Shown piece after piece: positions 35,598-43,491 of a stretch of 64,000 nucleotides of DNA. Made by a program: the position numbers and the translations under genes. The DNA comes from Rhodobacter capsulatus. Lineage in GTDB: Bacteria > Pseudomonadota > Alphaproteobacteria > Rhodobacterales > Rhodobacteraceae. The notes under the pieces are model-generated. The model was not told the DNA's origin, did no database searches, and saw nothing but the letters and a program-made list of their open reading frames with translations. Numbering within the stretch: the stretch's first letter is position 1; each line of letters starts with the position of its first letter. The stretch is taken from the NCBI RefSeq assembly GCF_003254295.1, contig NZ_QKZO01000002.1, forward strand, positions 328,820-392,819, in the 5' to 3' direction.

Positions 35598-36814
35598 TAG
35601 CCGTTTTCGCGCACAAGCCCCATCAGGATCACGGCAAGGCTTGAGCAGGTGAACGTCGCAATGACGATCGGCAGCGCGGTGCCGTCGAACATCAGCCCGA
35701 CCGGGGCGGCAATCAGCACCGCGCCCATCGTCGAGAGCGCCGAGACGACCGAGGCCGCCAAACCGGCGAGATGGCCCATCCGCTGCATAGCCAGCGCGTT
35801 CAGATTGCCGAAGGTGATCCCCGCCATCATGAAGACCGTGACCGTCCAGGCGAACAGGAAGGCGAAGCCATGGGGCGGCGTCACGGCCCCGCCGAGGATC
35901 AGCGCCAGCATCGCGCCCGAGGAGACGACCTGCATCATGTAGGTTCCCCGCACCATCCGGCGCATCCCCAGACGCATCACGAAGAGCGCGTTGAAAGCCG
36001 TGCCGGAGCCCGCCAGAATCGCCATCAAAGCAAACCATTTCGGAAAGCTCTCAACTGCACCGAAGGCCGCAAACAATTGTTGTGACGAGGAAAGCAGCGC
36101 GAACATCTGTCCGAAGCCAAGTGTCATCGTCAGGATGCAAAGCCGCACGTCGCGATCGCCGAGAACCTCCTTGGTGCCCGCCCAGAGCAGGCCCGCCCGC
36201 AACGGGCGCCGCCGCTCGGGCGTCAGGGTTTCGGGTTGGCGCAGGCTCAGCCAGGCGAGGCCGATCAGCGCGAAAAGGATGAAGGCGTAGAACACGCCGC
36301 GCCAGCCCGCGAACCCGATGATCAGCTGTCCGGCCGAGGGGGCGAGCGCGGGAACAAGGATGAAGACCATCATGATGAAGGCGGTCACCTTGGCCATTTC
36401 GCGCCCGGAATACATGTCGCGCACCAGCGCCATCGGCACGATCCGTGGCGCCGCGGCGCCAAGACCCTGCACGAACCGCGCCGCCAGCAACACTTCGAGG
36501 CTTTGCGCCTGGGCCCCGATGACGGCCCCGATCACGAAGATGCTCACGCCGACGACGATCGTCCGCTTGCGCCCGATCGCATCCGAAAGCGGACCGGCGA
36601 CGAACGTGCCCACGCCCATGCCAAGGACGAAGAAGGTCAGCACAAGCTGCGCGCGGTTGATCGACTCGGGAGAGAGCTTGGCCGCGATCTCGGGCAGCGC
36701 AGGCAGCATCGCATCGATCGAAAATGCGACCGTGGCGGCCAGAAGCGCCATCAGCGCGGTGAATTCGAAGACGGGAATGCGGGCGGGCGCCGCAGATGCG
36801 TGAGGGTCGGACAT
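35597..36814 (-). CDS. MFS drug-resistance transporter, Bcr/CflA type
   Basis: A 405-residue proton-driven exporter with twelve membrane helices. The loop 2-3 motif appears as GPLSDAIGRKRTIVVGVSIF, and the segment ARFVQGLGAAAPRIVPMALV matches motif C of the Bcr/CflA group (R-x-x-Q-x-x-G-A-A). Bcr exports bicyclomycin in E. coli, and relatives export other drugs or cysteine. ATG 36814 has GAAAGG at the right distance. It lies 91 bases after a DsbA-like gene on the same strand, which itself overlaps an acyl-CoA ligase gene. Confidence 0.9.
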   Translation of the reverse strand: MSDPHASAAPARIPVFEFTALMALLAATVAFSIDAMLPALPEIAAKLSPESINRAQLVLTFFVLGMGVGTFVAGPLSDAIGRKRTIVVGVSIFVIGAVIGAQAQSLEVLLAARFVQGLGAAAPRIVPMALVRDMYSGREMAKVTAFIMMVFILVPALAPSAGQLIIGFAGWRGVFYAFILFALIGLAWLSLRQPETLTPERRRPLRAGLLWAGTKEVLGDRDVRLCILTMTLGFGQMFALLSSSQQLFAAFGAVESFPKWFALMAILAGSGTAFNALFVMRLGMRRMVRGTYMMQVVSSGAMLALILGGAVTPPHGFAFLFAWTVTVFMMAGITFGNLNALAMQRMGHLAGLAASVVSALSTMGAVLIAAPVGLMFDGTALPIVIATFTCSSLAVILMGLVRENG

Positions 36815-36905
36815 GCACAGCCTTTCAGGGTTGCGCAGAACCATATCCGACTGCGCGCCGAAAACCAGAGCGCAGTCCAGCACATTGCCGTGCAGGGCTG
36901 CACAG

Positions 36906-37529
36906 CTATGTCGCAGCGATCTCGTCGAGGATCTGCATCCAGAGCCTGGCGGGCTGCGCGCCTGTGATCACATGAGTATTGTCGAGAATGAAGGTTGGCA
37001 CCGAAACAATGCCGCGTTCGCGCGCATGCGCCGCGCGGGACCGGATCGTCTGGGCATCTGCGTCAGTCGCAAGCAGGCGACGGATCATGCCTGGCTCCAG
37101 CCCGGCCTCGGCGGCGATCTTCACAAGGATGTCGGTCTGTCCGATATCCTGCCCATCCCGCCAATAAGCGCGCAGCAAGCCGGACATGACCGCAGTCTGC
37201 GCGCCTTCGATCCCGGCCCAATGCAGCAGGCGGTGGGCGTTCAGCGTATTGGGCATTCGGGCGATTATTGGCATGTTCAACGCCACCCCGGCGGTTCGGG
37301 CGGCTTCAAGCACGGGCAGGTCGGCCTGATCGGCTTGCGCACCGAACCGCGCGCGCAACCAGGCTCCGCGGTCCATCCCTTCGGGCGGCAGCGTCGGATT
37401 GAGCTGGAACGGCTGCCAGGAGATCAGAAACGGATGACCGGGACGTGCTTCCAGCGCACGGTCAAGTTGCGCTTTGGCAAGATAACACCAGGGACATGTC
37501 GGGTCTGCGAAAATATCAAGCGTGATCAT
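36906..37529 (-). CDS. DsbA-family oxidoreductase (FrnE-like)
   Basis: A 207-residue thioredoxin-fold protein without a signal peptide, so cytoplasmic. DIFADPTCPWCYLAKAQLDR places the CxxC at residues 12-15, and GIVSVPTFILDN contains the cis-proline loop. A helical insert (about 60-150) is typical of the FrnE/2-hydroxychromene-2-carboxylate isomerase branch. Some FrnE proteins help resist oxidative stress, while the isomerases use glutathione in aromatic degradation; the CPWC pair favours a redox role. The start overlaps the stop of the ligase gene in ATGA, so the two are translated together. Confidence 0.85.
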   Translation of the reverse strand: MITLDIFADPTCPWCYLAKAQLDRALEARPGHPFLISWQPFQLNPTLPPEGMDRGAWLRARFGAQADQADLPVLEAARTAGVALNMPIIARMPNTLNAHRLLHWAGIEGAQTAVMSGLLRAYWRDGQDIGQTDILVKIAAEAGLEPGMIRRLLATDADAQTIRSRAAHARERGIVSVPTFILDNTHVITGAQPARLWMQILDEIAAT

Positions 37530-39064
37530 TTGGTTGAGGCCCTGTCTGCAAGTGTCGGCCAGAGCTGGCGCAGGGCCTTTCGGTCGATCTTGCCATTGCG
37601 GTTGCGCGGCAGGGCCGGGAAATGCTGGTAGATCCGGGGTTGCTTGTACCGCGCCAGATGCGCCTTGGCATGCGCGGCAAGCGCCTCGGCCGAGGCCGAT
37701 CCCGTATGGGCCAGAGCGATCAGGCTGGTTTCTTCCGACAGGCGCAACTCGATCGCGGCGACTTCGCCCGCCTCTGGGCAGCTGACCATCGCAGCTTCGA
37801 CTTCCAGCGGACTGACCCGGAAACCGCCCGCGTTCATCATGTCGTCGCCGCGGCCCTGATAGGCGATGGCGCCGGTCTCGGTCATCCGCACGACGTCGCC
37901 GGTGCGGAACCAGTCCCCATCCGCGGTGAACTTTGCCCGCGCCTCGGCTTCCGCGCCCCAATAGCCAAGGAAAAGCCCCGGATCGCTGCGATGCACCGAC
38001 AGCACGCCCGGTTCGCCCCGGGGCACCGGGGCCCCCTCGGGCGACAGCACCGCGATCTGTCTGCCGGGTTGCGGCCAGCCCATCGTCCCCTCCGGCGCCG
38101 GATTGGCCGGGCAGGAAGAGATGAAGGTCGAACATTCCGACATGCCCAGCGCCTCGAAGATCGGGGTGCCGCTGGCCTCGGTCCAATGCTGCCGGGTCAG
38201 CCGGGGCAGCGCTTCGCCCGCCGAAAGGCCATGCCGCAGACGCGGCAGGTCAAGCGTTGCATGCTGCTTCAAAAGTTGCCGGTAAACACCTGGAACAGCC
38301 GCGAAAATTGTCACATCGAAGCGTCGCAGCAACAAGGGCAGCATGGCGGGCTCGACCCCCGGCGCAGGAATGAGCGCGGTGGCCCCGACCGTCCAGGGAT
38401 CCATCAGCCCGGTGCCAAGCGTATAGGTCCAGTTGAACGCACCGGCATGCAAGATGCGGTCCGCGCCGCTCAGCCCATACCAGCCCTCGTGCATCATCTG
38501 CCGCGCCCAGATCGCACGATGGGCATGACAAACGGCCCGCGCAGAGCCCGACGTGCCGGAGGTGAAGATGATATAAGCAAGCCGATCGGCAGAACCGAGC
38601 GCATAATCACAGGGCGGCAGGGTCTCGAACCGCTTCAGATCGGCTTCGGTCAGGATCATCGGCGGATGATCGGGAAGCGAAACGCCGGTTCCGGCCACCA
38701 CCGCGGCCGGGGCGATCTGCGCCGCCATCTTCGTGATCTCTTCCCCGGTTAGCTGCGCCGAGGTCGGCACCGGGATCAGGCCCGCTGCAATGGCCCCGAG
38801 GAAGGCCACCGGAAATTCGGGCGTGTTGCCAAGCCGCAAGAGCACGCGATCGCCGGGCACGAGACCCGCGCGCAAAAGCCCGGTCCCCGTGCCGCGCACC
38901 GCCGCGGCCAGACGGCCGAAAGACCAGCGTTCGGCCCCGGAAGGGCCGACGATCTGCAGCGCCGAGCGGTCGGCAAGCGCATCTGCGCGGGCAAGCACAT
39001 GGGCCGCCATGTTGAAGGCGGCGGGCGGCGGGGCAAGCGGGGCGGAGGTATGGATCGACAGCAT
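37526..39064 (-). CDS. Acyl-CoA synthetase / AMP-dependent ligase (benzoate-CoA ligase-like)
   Basis: A 512-residue adenylate-forming enzyme that would join a carboxylic acid to CoA through an acyl-AMP. The AMP-binding motif is LAYIIFTSGTSGSARAVCHA, and A5 is EALGMSECSTF. DWFRTGDVVRMTETGAIAYQ and GRGDDMMNAGGFRVSPLEVE are the hinge and A8 region, and NGKIDRKALR holds the catalytic lysine near residue 495. The sequence most resembles benzoate or other aromatic-acid CoA ligases, but the substrate is unproven. It is the first gene of ligase-DsbA-like-MFS on the minus strand. Confidence 0.85.
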   Translation of the reverse strand: MLSIHTSAPLAPPPAAFNMAAHVLARADALADRSALQIVGPSGAERWSFGRLAAAVRGTGTGLLRAGLVPGDRVLLRLGNTPEFPVAFLGAIAAGLIPVPTSAQLTGEEITKMAAQIAPAAVVAGTGVSLPDHPPMILTEADLKRFETLPPCDYALGSADRLAYIIFTSGTSGSARAVCHAHRAIWARQMMHEGWYGLSGADRILHAGAFNWTYTLGTGLMDPWTVGATALIPAPGVEPAMLPLLLRRFDVTIFAAVPGVYRQLLKQHATLDLPRLRHGLSAGEALPRLTRQHWTEASGTPIFEALGMSECSTFISSCPANPAPEGTMGWPQPGRQIAVLSPEGAPVPRGEPGVLSVHRSDPGLFLGYWGAEAEARAKFTADGDWFRTGDVVRMTETGAIAYQGRGDDMMNAGGFRVSPLEVEAAMVSCPEAGEVAAIELRLSEETSLIALAHTGSASAEALAAHAKAHLARYKQPRIYQHFPALPRNRNGKIDRKALRQLWPTLADRASTK

Positions 39065-39129
39065 GCGTCTTGCTAAGCCGCGCCGCCTGCGGTTGCAAGC
39101 GGTGCGGGATCAGCTTGCCGTGCGCAGGA

Positions 39130-39447
39130 TCATTCCTCGTCGCCGAAGCGCGAATCGTCGTCGTATTCGTCCTCGCCCTCGGGGACGTATTTTTTCGACA
39201 AGGCGATCGAGTGATTGTCGTGCCGCGGATCCATCACCACGTCCGAGGGCAATTCGCCGGTCAGCCATTCGCGGATCTCGGCCCGGGCTTCCTCGGGTTC
39301 CTGCCCGGTCAGCTCGATGATATAGGCGATGAAGGCGCGCTGATCGCCGTCGATCTCGTCAAGCTCGGCCTCGTCGGCATCGGGCCAACGGTCGATGATC
39401 GCCTCGAAGAAGGCAGGCCAGTTGTCCTGCACATGATGCCACTTCAT
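39130..39447 (-). CDS. CsbD-like protein with acidic C-terminal tail
   Basis: A 105-residue small protein. The N-terminal part (1-70) reads MKWHHVQDNWPAFFEAIIDR, with LDEIDGDQRAFIAYIIELTG and EPEEARAEIREW. This follows the stress-linked CsbD pattern (M-x-W-x-x-I-x-G-N-W...L...I-x-G...I...G...A...W) with clear divergence. The tail has a run of Asp and Glu (EGEDEYDDDSRFGDEE). CsbD-type proteins in other bacteria respond to general stress; their action is unknown. ATG 39447 has GGAGG 8 bases upstream. It is 65 bases before the acyl-CoA ligase gene on the same strand. Confidence 0.7.
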   Translation of the reverse strand: MKWHHVQDNWPAFFEAIIDRWPDADEAELDEIDGDQRAFIAYIIELTGQEPEEARAEIREWLTGELPSDVVMDPRHDNHSIALSKKYVPEGEDEYDDDSRFGDEE

Positions 39448-39544
39448 CCCGACCTCCGTCTCCGAGCCCCTCCGCAGGGCTCGATCTTGCGCCGCAAATC
39501 GCGGTCTGAAAAGGGAAATTTCTGCCTGCGCCGCGGAATGCGGA

Positions 39545-39661
39545 TCAGAACCAGCTTTGCACCTTGTGCGCGCCATCGGTCACGTCGGCGCCGACGCCCG
39601 CAACCGTGTTGCACCCCGCAAGCGCCGCGGCCAGCACCATCACAAGGATCGCTTTCTTCAT
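39545..39661 (-). CDS. Entericidin-like small lipoprotein
   Basis: A 38-residue peptide: KKAILVMVLAAALAGCNTVA is a lipoprotein signal with the lipobox LAGC (Cys17), followed by a short mature part GVGADVTDGAHKVQSWF. This is the size and pattern of entericidin A/B (EcnA/EcnB) membrane lipoproteins. The ATG overlaps the stop of the upstream solute-binding protein gene in ATGA, and GAGG lies 8 bases before it. The coding evidence is the signal plus lipobox and the overlap. Confidence 0.75.
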   Translation of the reverse strand: MKKAILVMVLAAALAGCNTVAGVGADVTDGAHKVQSWF

Positions 39662-41481
39662 TTCTTCGCCTCATGCCACCATGCATCGGGCGTCACGCCC
39701 GGCCAATCCCCGTATAGCGGACCCCGCGCCGGAAAGTGAAGCTCACGACTGTGTGCGACCCGCGCCACCGGCGCATACCAGATCGGAATCACGTAACGCC
39801 CCGCCGTCAGCACCCGATCGAGCGCCTGCACCGCGGCGGTGTAATCCTCGGGCGTCTGCGCGCCCAGCAGCGCCGCGATCATCGCATCGGCGGCCGGATC
39901 CTGCATCCCCATCAGGTTGCGCGATCCGGGCGCATCGGCGCCTTGCGCGCCCCAGTAAAGATATTGCTCGTTGCCGGGCGAGAGCGAGGTGGCGACGAAC
40001 ATCCAGGTCATGTCGAAATCGTAATCGGTCTTGCGCGCCTGAAACTGCGCGTCATCGACCACCGTCACCCGTGGGAAGATGCCCAGCCGCCGCAGCGACT
40101 CGAGATAGATGTCGACCACCGTCTGCGATTCGGAGGCGCCTTGCTGCAGCACGATTTCGAAGCGGAAAGGCATGCCCGCGGCGTTCTCCAAGACGCCGTC
40201 ATCGCCCGCGGTCCAGCCCGCTTCCTCCAGCAATTGCGACGCCGCGCGCATGTTGCGCCGGTTTTGCGTCGTGCCATCGGCAACCGGCAGCGCATAGCCT
40301 TCCAGCGTGCCGGGCAGAAGATCCGTCGCGAAGGGGGCGAGCAGCTCGGCCACCTTGCCCGTCGCGGGGCCGGGCGGCATCGCCAGCGCCGAATTGGCGA
40401 AATAAGAGGAAATCCGCGGCTCGCGGCCGCCGGTCAGGGTCTTGTTCACGAATTCGAAATTGAAGGCGAGGATCATCGCCTGCCGCACCCGCCAATCGGC
40501 GAAAATCGGTTTGCGCGTGTTCATCACCAGCCCCTTGATCCCCGAGGGCAGCTGGTGGGCGATCTCTTCCTTGACGACCCGCCCCGCGGTCACCGCCGGG
40601 AAATCATAGTCGCTGTCCCAGTTCACGGCATTGGTTTCGCGGTAAAGGTCGATCTCGCCCGCCTTGAAGGCCTCGAACATCACGTTCTGATCGCCGAAAT
40701 ACTCCCAGCGCAGCTGATCGAGATGATGCAACCCCTGGGTGATCGGCAGATCCTTGCCCCACCAATCGGGATTGCGCCTGAGCGTGATCGACCGGCCCAT
40801 GTCGACCTTTTCGATGACATAGGGCCCCGAGCCGATCGGGAACATCTGCATTTCAGACGCGAAATCATGGCCTTGCCACTGCTTCTTCGACAAGACCGGG
40901 CGCATCCCCATCAGCAGCACCAGTTCCCGGTTCGGCTCGGTGAAATCGATGCGCAGGCTGCGCGGCCCGGTCTGGCGGATCGATTTCACCTTTTTCCAGG
41001 CGGTCTGATAGCGCGGTCCGCCGCTGGTGCCAATCGTCTCGAAGGACCAGATCACATCTTCGACGGTGACCGGGCTGCCATCGGAAAACCGCGCCTGCGC
41101 GCGCAGGGTGAAGGCGACCCAGGAGCGGCTTTCATCGGTCTCGATGGTTTCGGCCAAGAGCCCGTAAAGGCTGAAGGGCTCGTCGAAACTGCGCAGCATC
41201 AGCGATTCGGTGACATAGCCGGAAATCCCCTGCGCCGGGCGTCCCTGCAGGATCCAGGGGTTGAGCGAATCGAAACTTCCCGATTCGCCCATCCGCATCC
41301 GCCCGCCGAAAGGCGCTTGCGGCTCGGCATAGGGCAGGTGCATCCGCCCGGGATCAAGCGCGGGCTGCCCCTGCATGGCGATTCCGCTCATTGGCCCGGC
41401 CTGCGCCGAAAAGCCTGCCCAAACCCCGCCAAAAGCCAATATCACAAGGGCGAGAGCGCGGAAAAACACCGATCCCTGCAT
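39658..41481 (-). CDS. ABC transporter peptide-binding protein, family 5 (YejA-like)
   Basis: A 607-residue periplasmic binding protein. The signal peptide spans residues 1-28 (FRALALVILAFGGVWAGFSA). The body follows the oligopeptide/dipeptide-binding fold: FDSLNPWILQG near the start, FTLRAQARFSDGSPVTVEDV as the SBP_bac_5 signature, and AMILAFNFEFVNKTLTGG. The sequence is closest in feel to YejA, which serves a peptide transporter with YejBEF. No permease or ATPase genes are beside it, so it is an orphan or works with distant genes. GGGAG precedes ATG 41481. Its last codon overlaps an entericidin-like gene. Confidence 0.88.
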   Translation of the reverse strand: MQGSVFFRALALVILAFGGVWAGFSAQAGPMSGIAMQGQPALDPGRMHLPYAEPQAPFGGRMRMGESGSFDSLNPWILQGRPAQGISGYVTESLMLRSFDEPFSLYGLLAETIETDESRSWVAFTLRAQARFSDGSPVTVEDVIWSFETIGTSGGPRYQTAWKKVKSIRQTGPRSLRIDFTEPNRELVLLMGMRPVLSKKQWQGHDFASEMQMFPIGSGPYVIEKVDMGRSITLRRNPDWWGKDLPITQGLHHLDQLRWEYFGDQNVMFEAFKAGEIDLYRETNAVNWDSDYDFPAVTAGRVVKEEIAHQLPSGIKGLVMNTRKPIFADWRVRQAMILAFNFEFVNKTLTGGREPRISSYFANSALAMPPGPATGKVAELLAPFATDLLPGTLEGYALPVADGTTQNRRNMRAASQLLEEAGWTAGDDGVLENAAGMPFRFEIVLQQGASESQTVVDIYLESLRRLGIFPRVTVVDDAQFQARKTDYDFDMTWMFVATSLSPGNEQYLYWGAQGADAPGSRNLMGMQDPAADAMIAALLGAQTPEDYTAAVQALDRVLTAGRYVIPIWYAPVARVAHSRELHFPARGPLYGDWPGVTPDAWWHEAKK

Positions 41482-41556
41482 CGCAACAATCTCCCGTTTG
41501 CCTGTCTTTTCAGGCGCCAAGCTAACGCCTGCCGATAGCCCAGGCAAACTTTTCCC

Positions 41557-41586
41557 TTGGAAGCAGCGCCGTGCGGGTCTATAAAG
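41557..41586 (+). promoter_or_regulatory. Promoter of a candidate small RNA
   Basis: TTGGAA (41558-41563) and TATAAA (41580-41585) are 16 bases apart. The wider form CTTGGAA...CTATAAAG also resembles the heat-shock-type (RpoH) pattern of alphaproteobacteria. The start of transcription is expected near 41592. Confidence 0.5.
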
Positions 41587-41591
41587 AGGTC

Positions 41592-41671
41592 ACTGCTCGA
41601 TAGGTTTCTTGCCTGTATGAAACCTGCCTCATGACTTGACGCCCGCCTTGCGCGGGCGTCTTTTTCTTTTT
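41592..41671 (+). ncRNA. Candidate small RNA, about 80 bases
   Basis: The interval starts just after a good promoter and ends in a textbook terminator. Stem 1 is AGGTTTC (41602-41608) with GAAACCT (41619-41625) and a ten-base loop. Stem 2 is GACGCCCGC (41638-41646) with GCGGGCGTC (41652-41660), followed by TTTTTCTTTT. No start codon with a ribosome binding site lies within it. It could be a trans-acting RNA, which Hfq could bind at the U-rich end, or a transcribed attenuator ahead of the dehydrogenase gene at 41745. Confidence 0.55.
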
Positions 41672-41744
41672 GCGCCGCTCTTCGCGGTTGCGGAACCGTG
41701 CGAGGGGGTTACTTCTTTCTGCGCAACAGCTGGAGGAGGGAACC

Positions 41745-42518
41745 ATGAGCCTGAAGGGCAAGACGGCGGTGATCACCGGATCCAATTCGGGGATCGGGCT
41801 TGGGGTGGCGCGGGAACTGGCACGGGCCGGGGCCGATGTGGTGCTGAACTCGTTCACCGATCGTCCCGAGGATCACGCCCTGGCCGCGGCGCTGGCGAGC
41901 GAATTCGGGGTGACGGCGCGCTACATCAGGGCGGACATGTCGCAAGGCGCGGACTGCCGGGCGCTGGTGGCGCAGGCGGGGCGCTGCGACATTCTGGTGA
42001 ACAATGCGGGCATCCAGCATGTGGCGCCGGTGGATCGGTTCCCGGCCGAGAAATGGGATGCGATCATCGCGATCAACCTCAGCTCGGCGTTTCACACCAC
42101 GGCGGCGGCGCTGCCGCTGATGCGGGCGGCGGGTTGGGGCAGGGTGGTCAACATCGCCTCGGCGCATGGGCTGACCGCCTCGCCGTTCAAATCGGCCTAT
42201 GTGGCGGCCAAACACGGCATTGTCGGCCTCACCAAGACGGTGGCGCTGGAAACCGCCGAGGAGCCGATCACCTGCAACGCGATCTGCCCGGGCTATGTGC
42301 TGACGCCGCTGGTCGAGGCGCAGATCCCCGATCAAATGAAGGTGCATGGGATGGACCGCGAGACGGTGATCCGCGAGGTGATGCTGACGCGCCAGCCCTC
42401 GAAACAGTTCGCGACGGTCGAGCAGCTGGGCGGGACGACGGTTTTCCTGTGTTCCGAGGCGGCGGCGCAGATCACCGGCACGACGATTTCGGTGGATGGC
42501 GGCTGGACGGCGTTGTGA
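41745..42518 (+). CDS. 3-hydroxybutyrate dehydrogenase-like short-chain dehydrogenase
   Basis: A 257-residue SDR enzyme. AVITGSNSGIGLGVARELAR is the NAD-binding motif and ILVNNAGIQHVAPVDRFP the second. The catalytic triad is in VNIASAHGL and SAYVAAKHGIVGLTKTVALE (Ser, Tyr, Lys). ICPGYVLTPLVEAQIPDQ is the block typical of D-3-hydroxybutyrate dehydrogenase, and a substrate-loop Q-I-P matches it. It would turn hydroxybutyrate from stored polyester into acetoacetate. GGAGGAGGG precedes ATG 41745. It is followed by a palindromic element. Confidence 0.85.
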   Translation: MSLKGKTAVITGSNSGIGLGVARELARAGADVVLNSFTDRPEDHALAAALASEFGVTARYIRADMSQGADCRALVAQAGRCDILVNNAGIQHVAPVDRFPAEKWDAIIAINLSSAFHTTAAALPLMRAAGWGRVVNIASAHGLTASPFKSAYVAAKHGIVGLTKTVALETAEEPITCNAICPGYVLTPLVEAQIPDQMKVHGMDRETVIREVMLTRQPSKQFATVEQLGGTTVFLCSEAAAQITGTTISVDGGWTAL

Positions 42519-42553
42519 GGGATTTCGCCTCGGGGCAAGCCCGAGGCGACCCG

Positions 42554-42676
42554 CCGGGGGCTCCGCCCCCGGACCCCCGAGGTATTTGAGGCAAGATGAA
42601 AGGACCGCGGCAGCGCGGAAGAAGGCCCTGCCTTTCCTTGGCAAAATACGCCGGGGGTGCGGGGGCGGAGCCCCCG
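42554..42676. repeat. Interspersed palindromic element, copy 5 (long form)
   Basis: CCGGGGGC...GCCCCCGG (42554-42572) opens it. The left arm ACCCCCGAGGTATTTGAG with GCAAGATGAAA (42573-42601) and the right arm CCTTTCCTTGGC with AAAATACGCCGGGGG (42631-42657) form the core, and GCGGGGGCGGAGCCCCC (42659-42675) closes it. It lies between two converging genes. The centre (42602-42630) is unrelated to the other copies. Confidence 0.85.
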
Positions 42677-42706
42677 TGAGTCGCCGCGCGCGCGGCGAAA
42701 CCGGTT

Positions 42707-43432
42707 TCAGGCCGCCGCTTTCGGTGTCTTCGCTGACGGCTCCGCTTTCTTCTCCGACGGATAGACGAGACCGGCCGAGATGATCAGCTTGGCCGCATCC
42801 TCGACCGACATGTCGAGATAGGTGATCTGGCTTTCCGGCACATAAAGCAGAAAGCCCGAGGTCGGGTTCGGCGTCGTCGGCAGGAAGACCGAGATCAGCG
42901 GATCTTCCGGCGCGGCCTGCAGCGCGATCTCGCCCTTGGCCTTGGCCGAGACGAAGGCGATCGCCTTCAGCCCGGGGCGCGGATAGTCGATCATGCAGGC
43001 GCGGTCGAATTTCGTCTCGCCCTGGCTCAGCACGGTTTCGGCGATCTGCTTGACGCCGTTGTAGACCGAGCGCACCACCGGCATCCGGTCCACCAGCGCC
43101 TCGCCGAAGCGGATCACCGCGCGGCCGATGAAATTGCGCGCCAAGGCCCCCACCGTGAGGGTGAAGAGCAGGAAGATCACCACCCCCACGCCGCGCAGAT
43201 TGGTGCCGACATAGGTTTCGGGGCGCATATGCGCCGGGATGAAGGGCAGCACCCAGCCATCGACCATGCCCGCCAGCGTCCACATCAGCCACAGCGTCGC
43301 GGCAATCGGCGCAATGACGATCAGCCCGGTCAGGAACGAGGCCCGCAGCCCGGCCAGAAATCCCCGCTTGTGCGGCTGCGGCATGAGCGAGAGCTGCTCT
43401 TGCGGCGTCGGATGCGGATCATGCTCGGTCAT
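42707..43432 (-). CDS. DUF502 family membrane protein
   Basis: A 241-residue inner membrane protein. Two membrane helices (about 33-55 and 80-102; LTGLIVIAPIAATLWLMWTL and GVVIFLLFTLTVGALARNFI) are followed by a soluble region with MPVVRSVYNGVKQIAETVLS, the family's strongest block, and VFLPTTPNPTSGFLLYVP. The family has no settled function. The C-terminal 20 residues are Lys/Ala/Pro-rich. ATG 43432 is the best match to family length; another ATG lies at 43384. Confidence 0.85.
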   Translation of the reverse strand: MTEHDPHPTPQEQLSLMPQPHKRGFLAGLRASFLTGLIVIAPIAATLWLMWTLAGMVDGWVLPFIPAHMRPETYVGTNLRGVGVVIFLLFTLTVGALARNFIGRAVIRFGEALVDRMPVVRSVYNGVKQIAETVLSQGETKFDRACMIDYPRPGLKAIAFVSAKAKGEIALQAAPEDPLISVFLPTTPNPTSGFLLYVPESQITYLDMSVEDAAKLIISAGLVYPSEKKAEPSAKTPKAAA

Positions 43433-43491
43433 GCTGGGCCTCGTGTTTGCACCAGAGTTAGGATCGGCGGGCGGCGGAGGCAATGTGCCGG

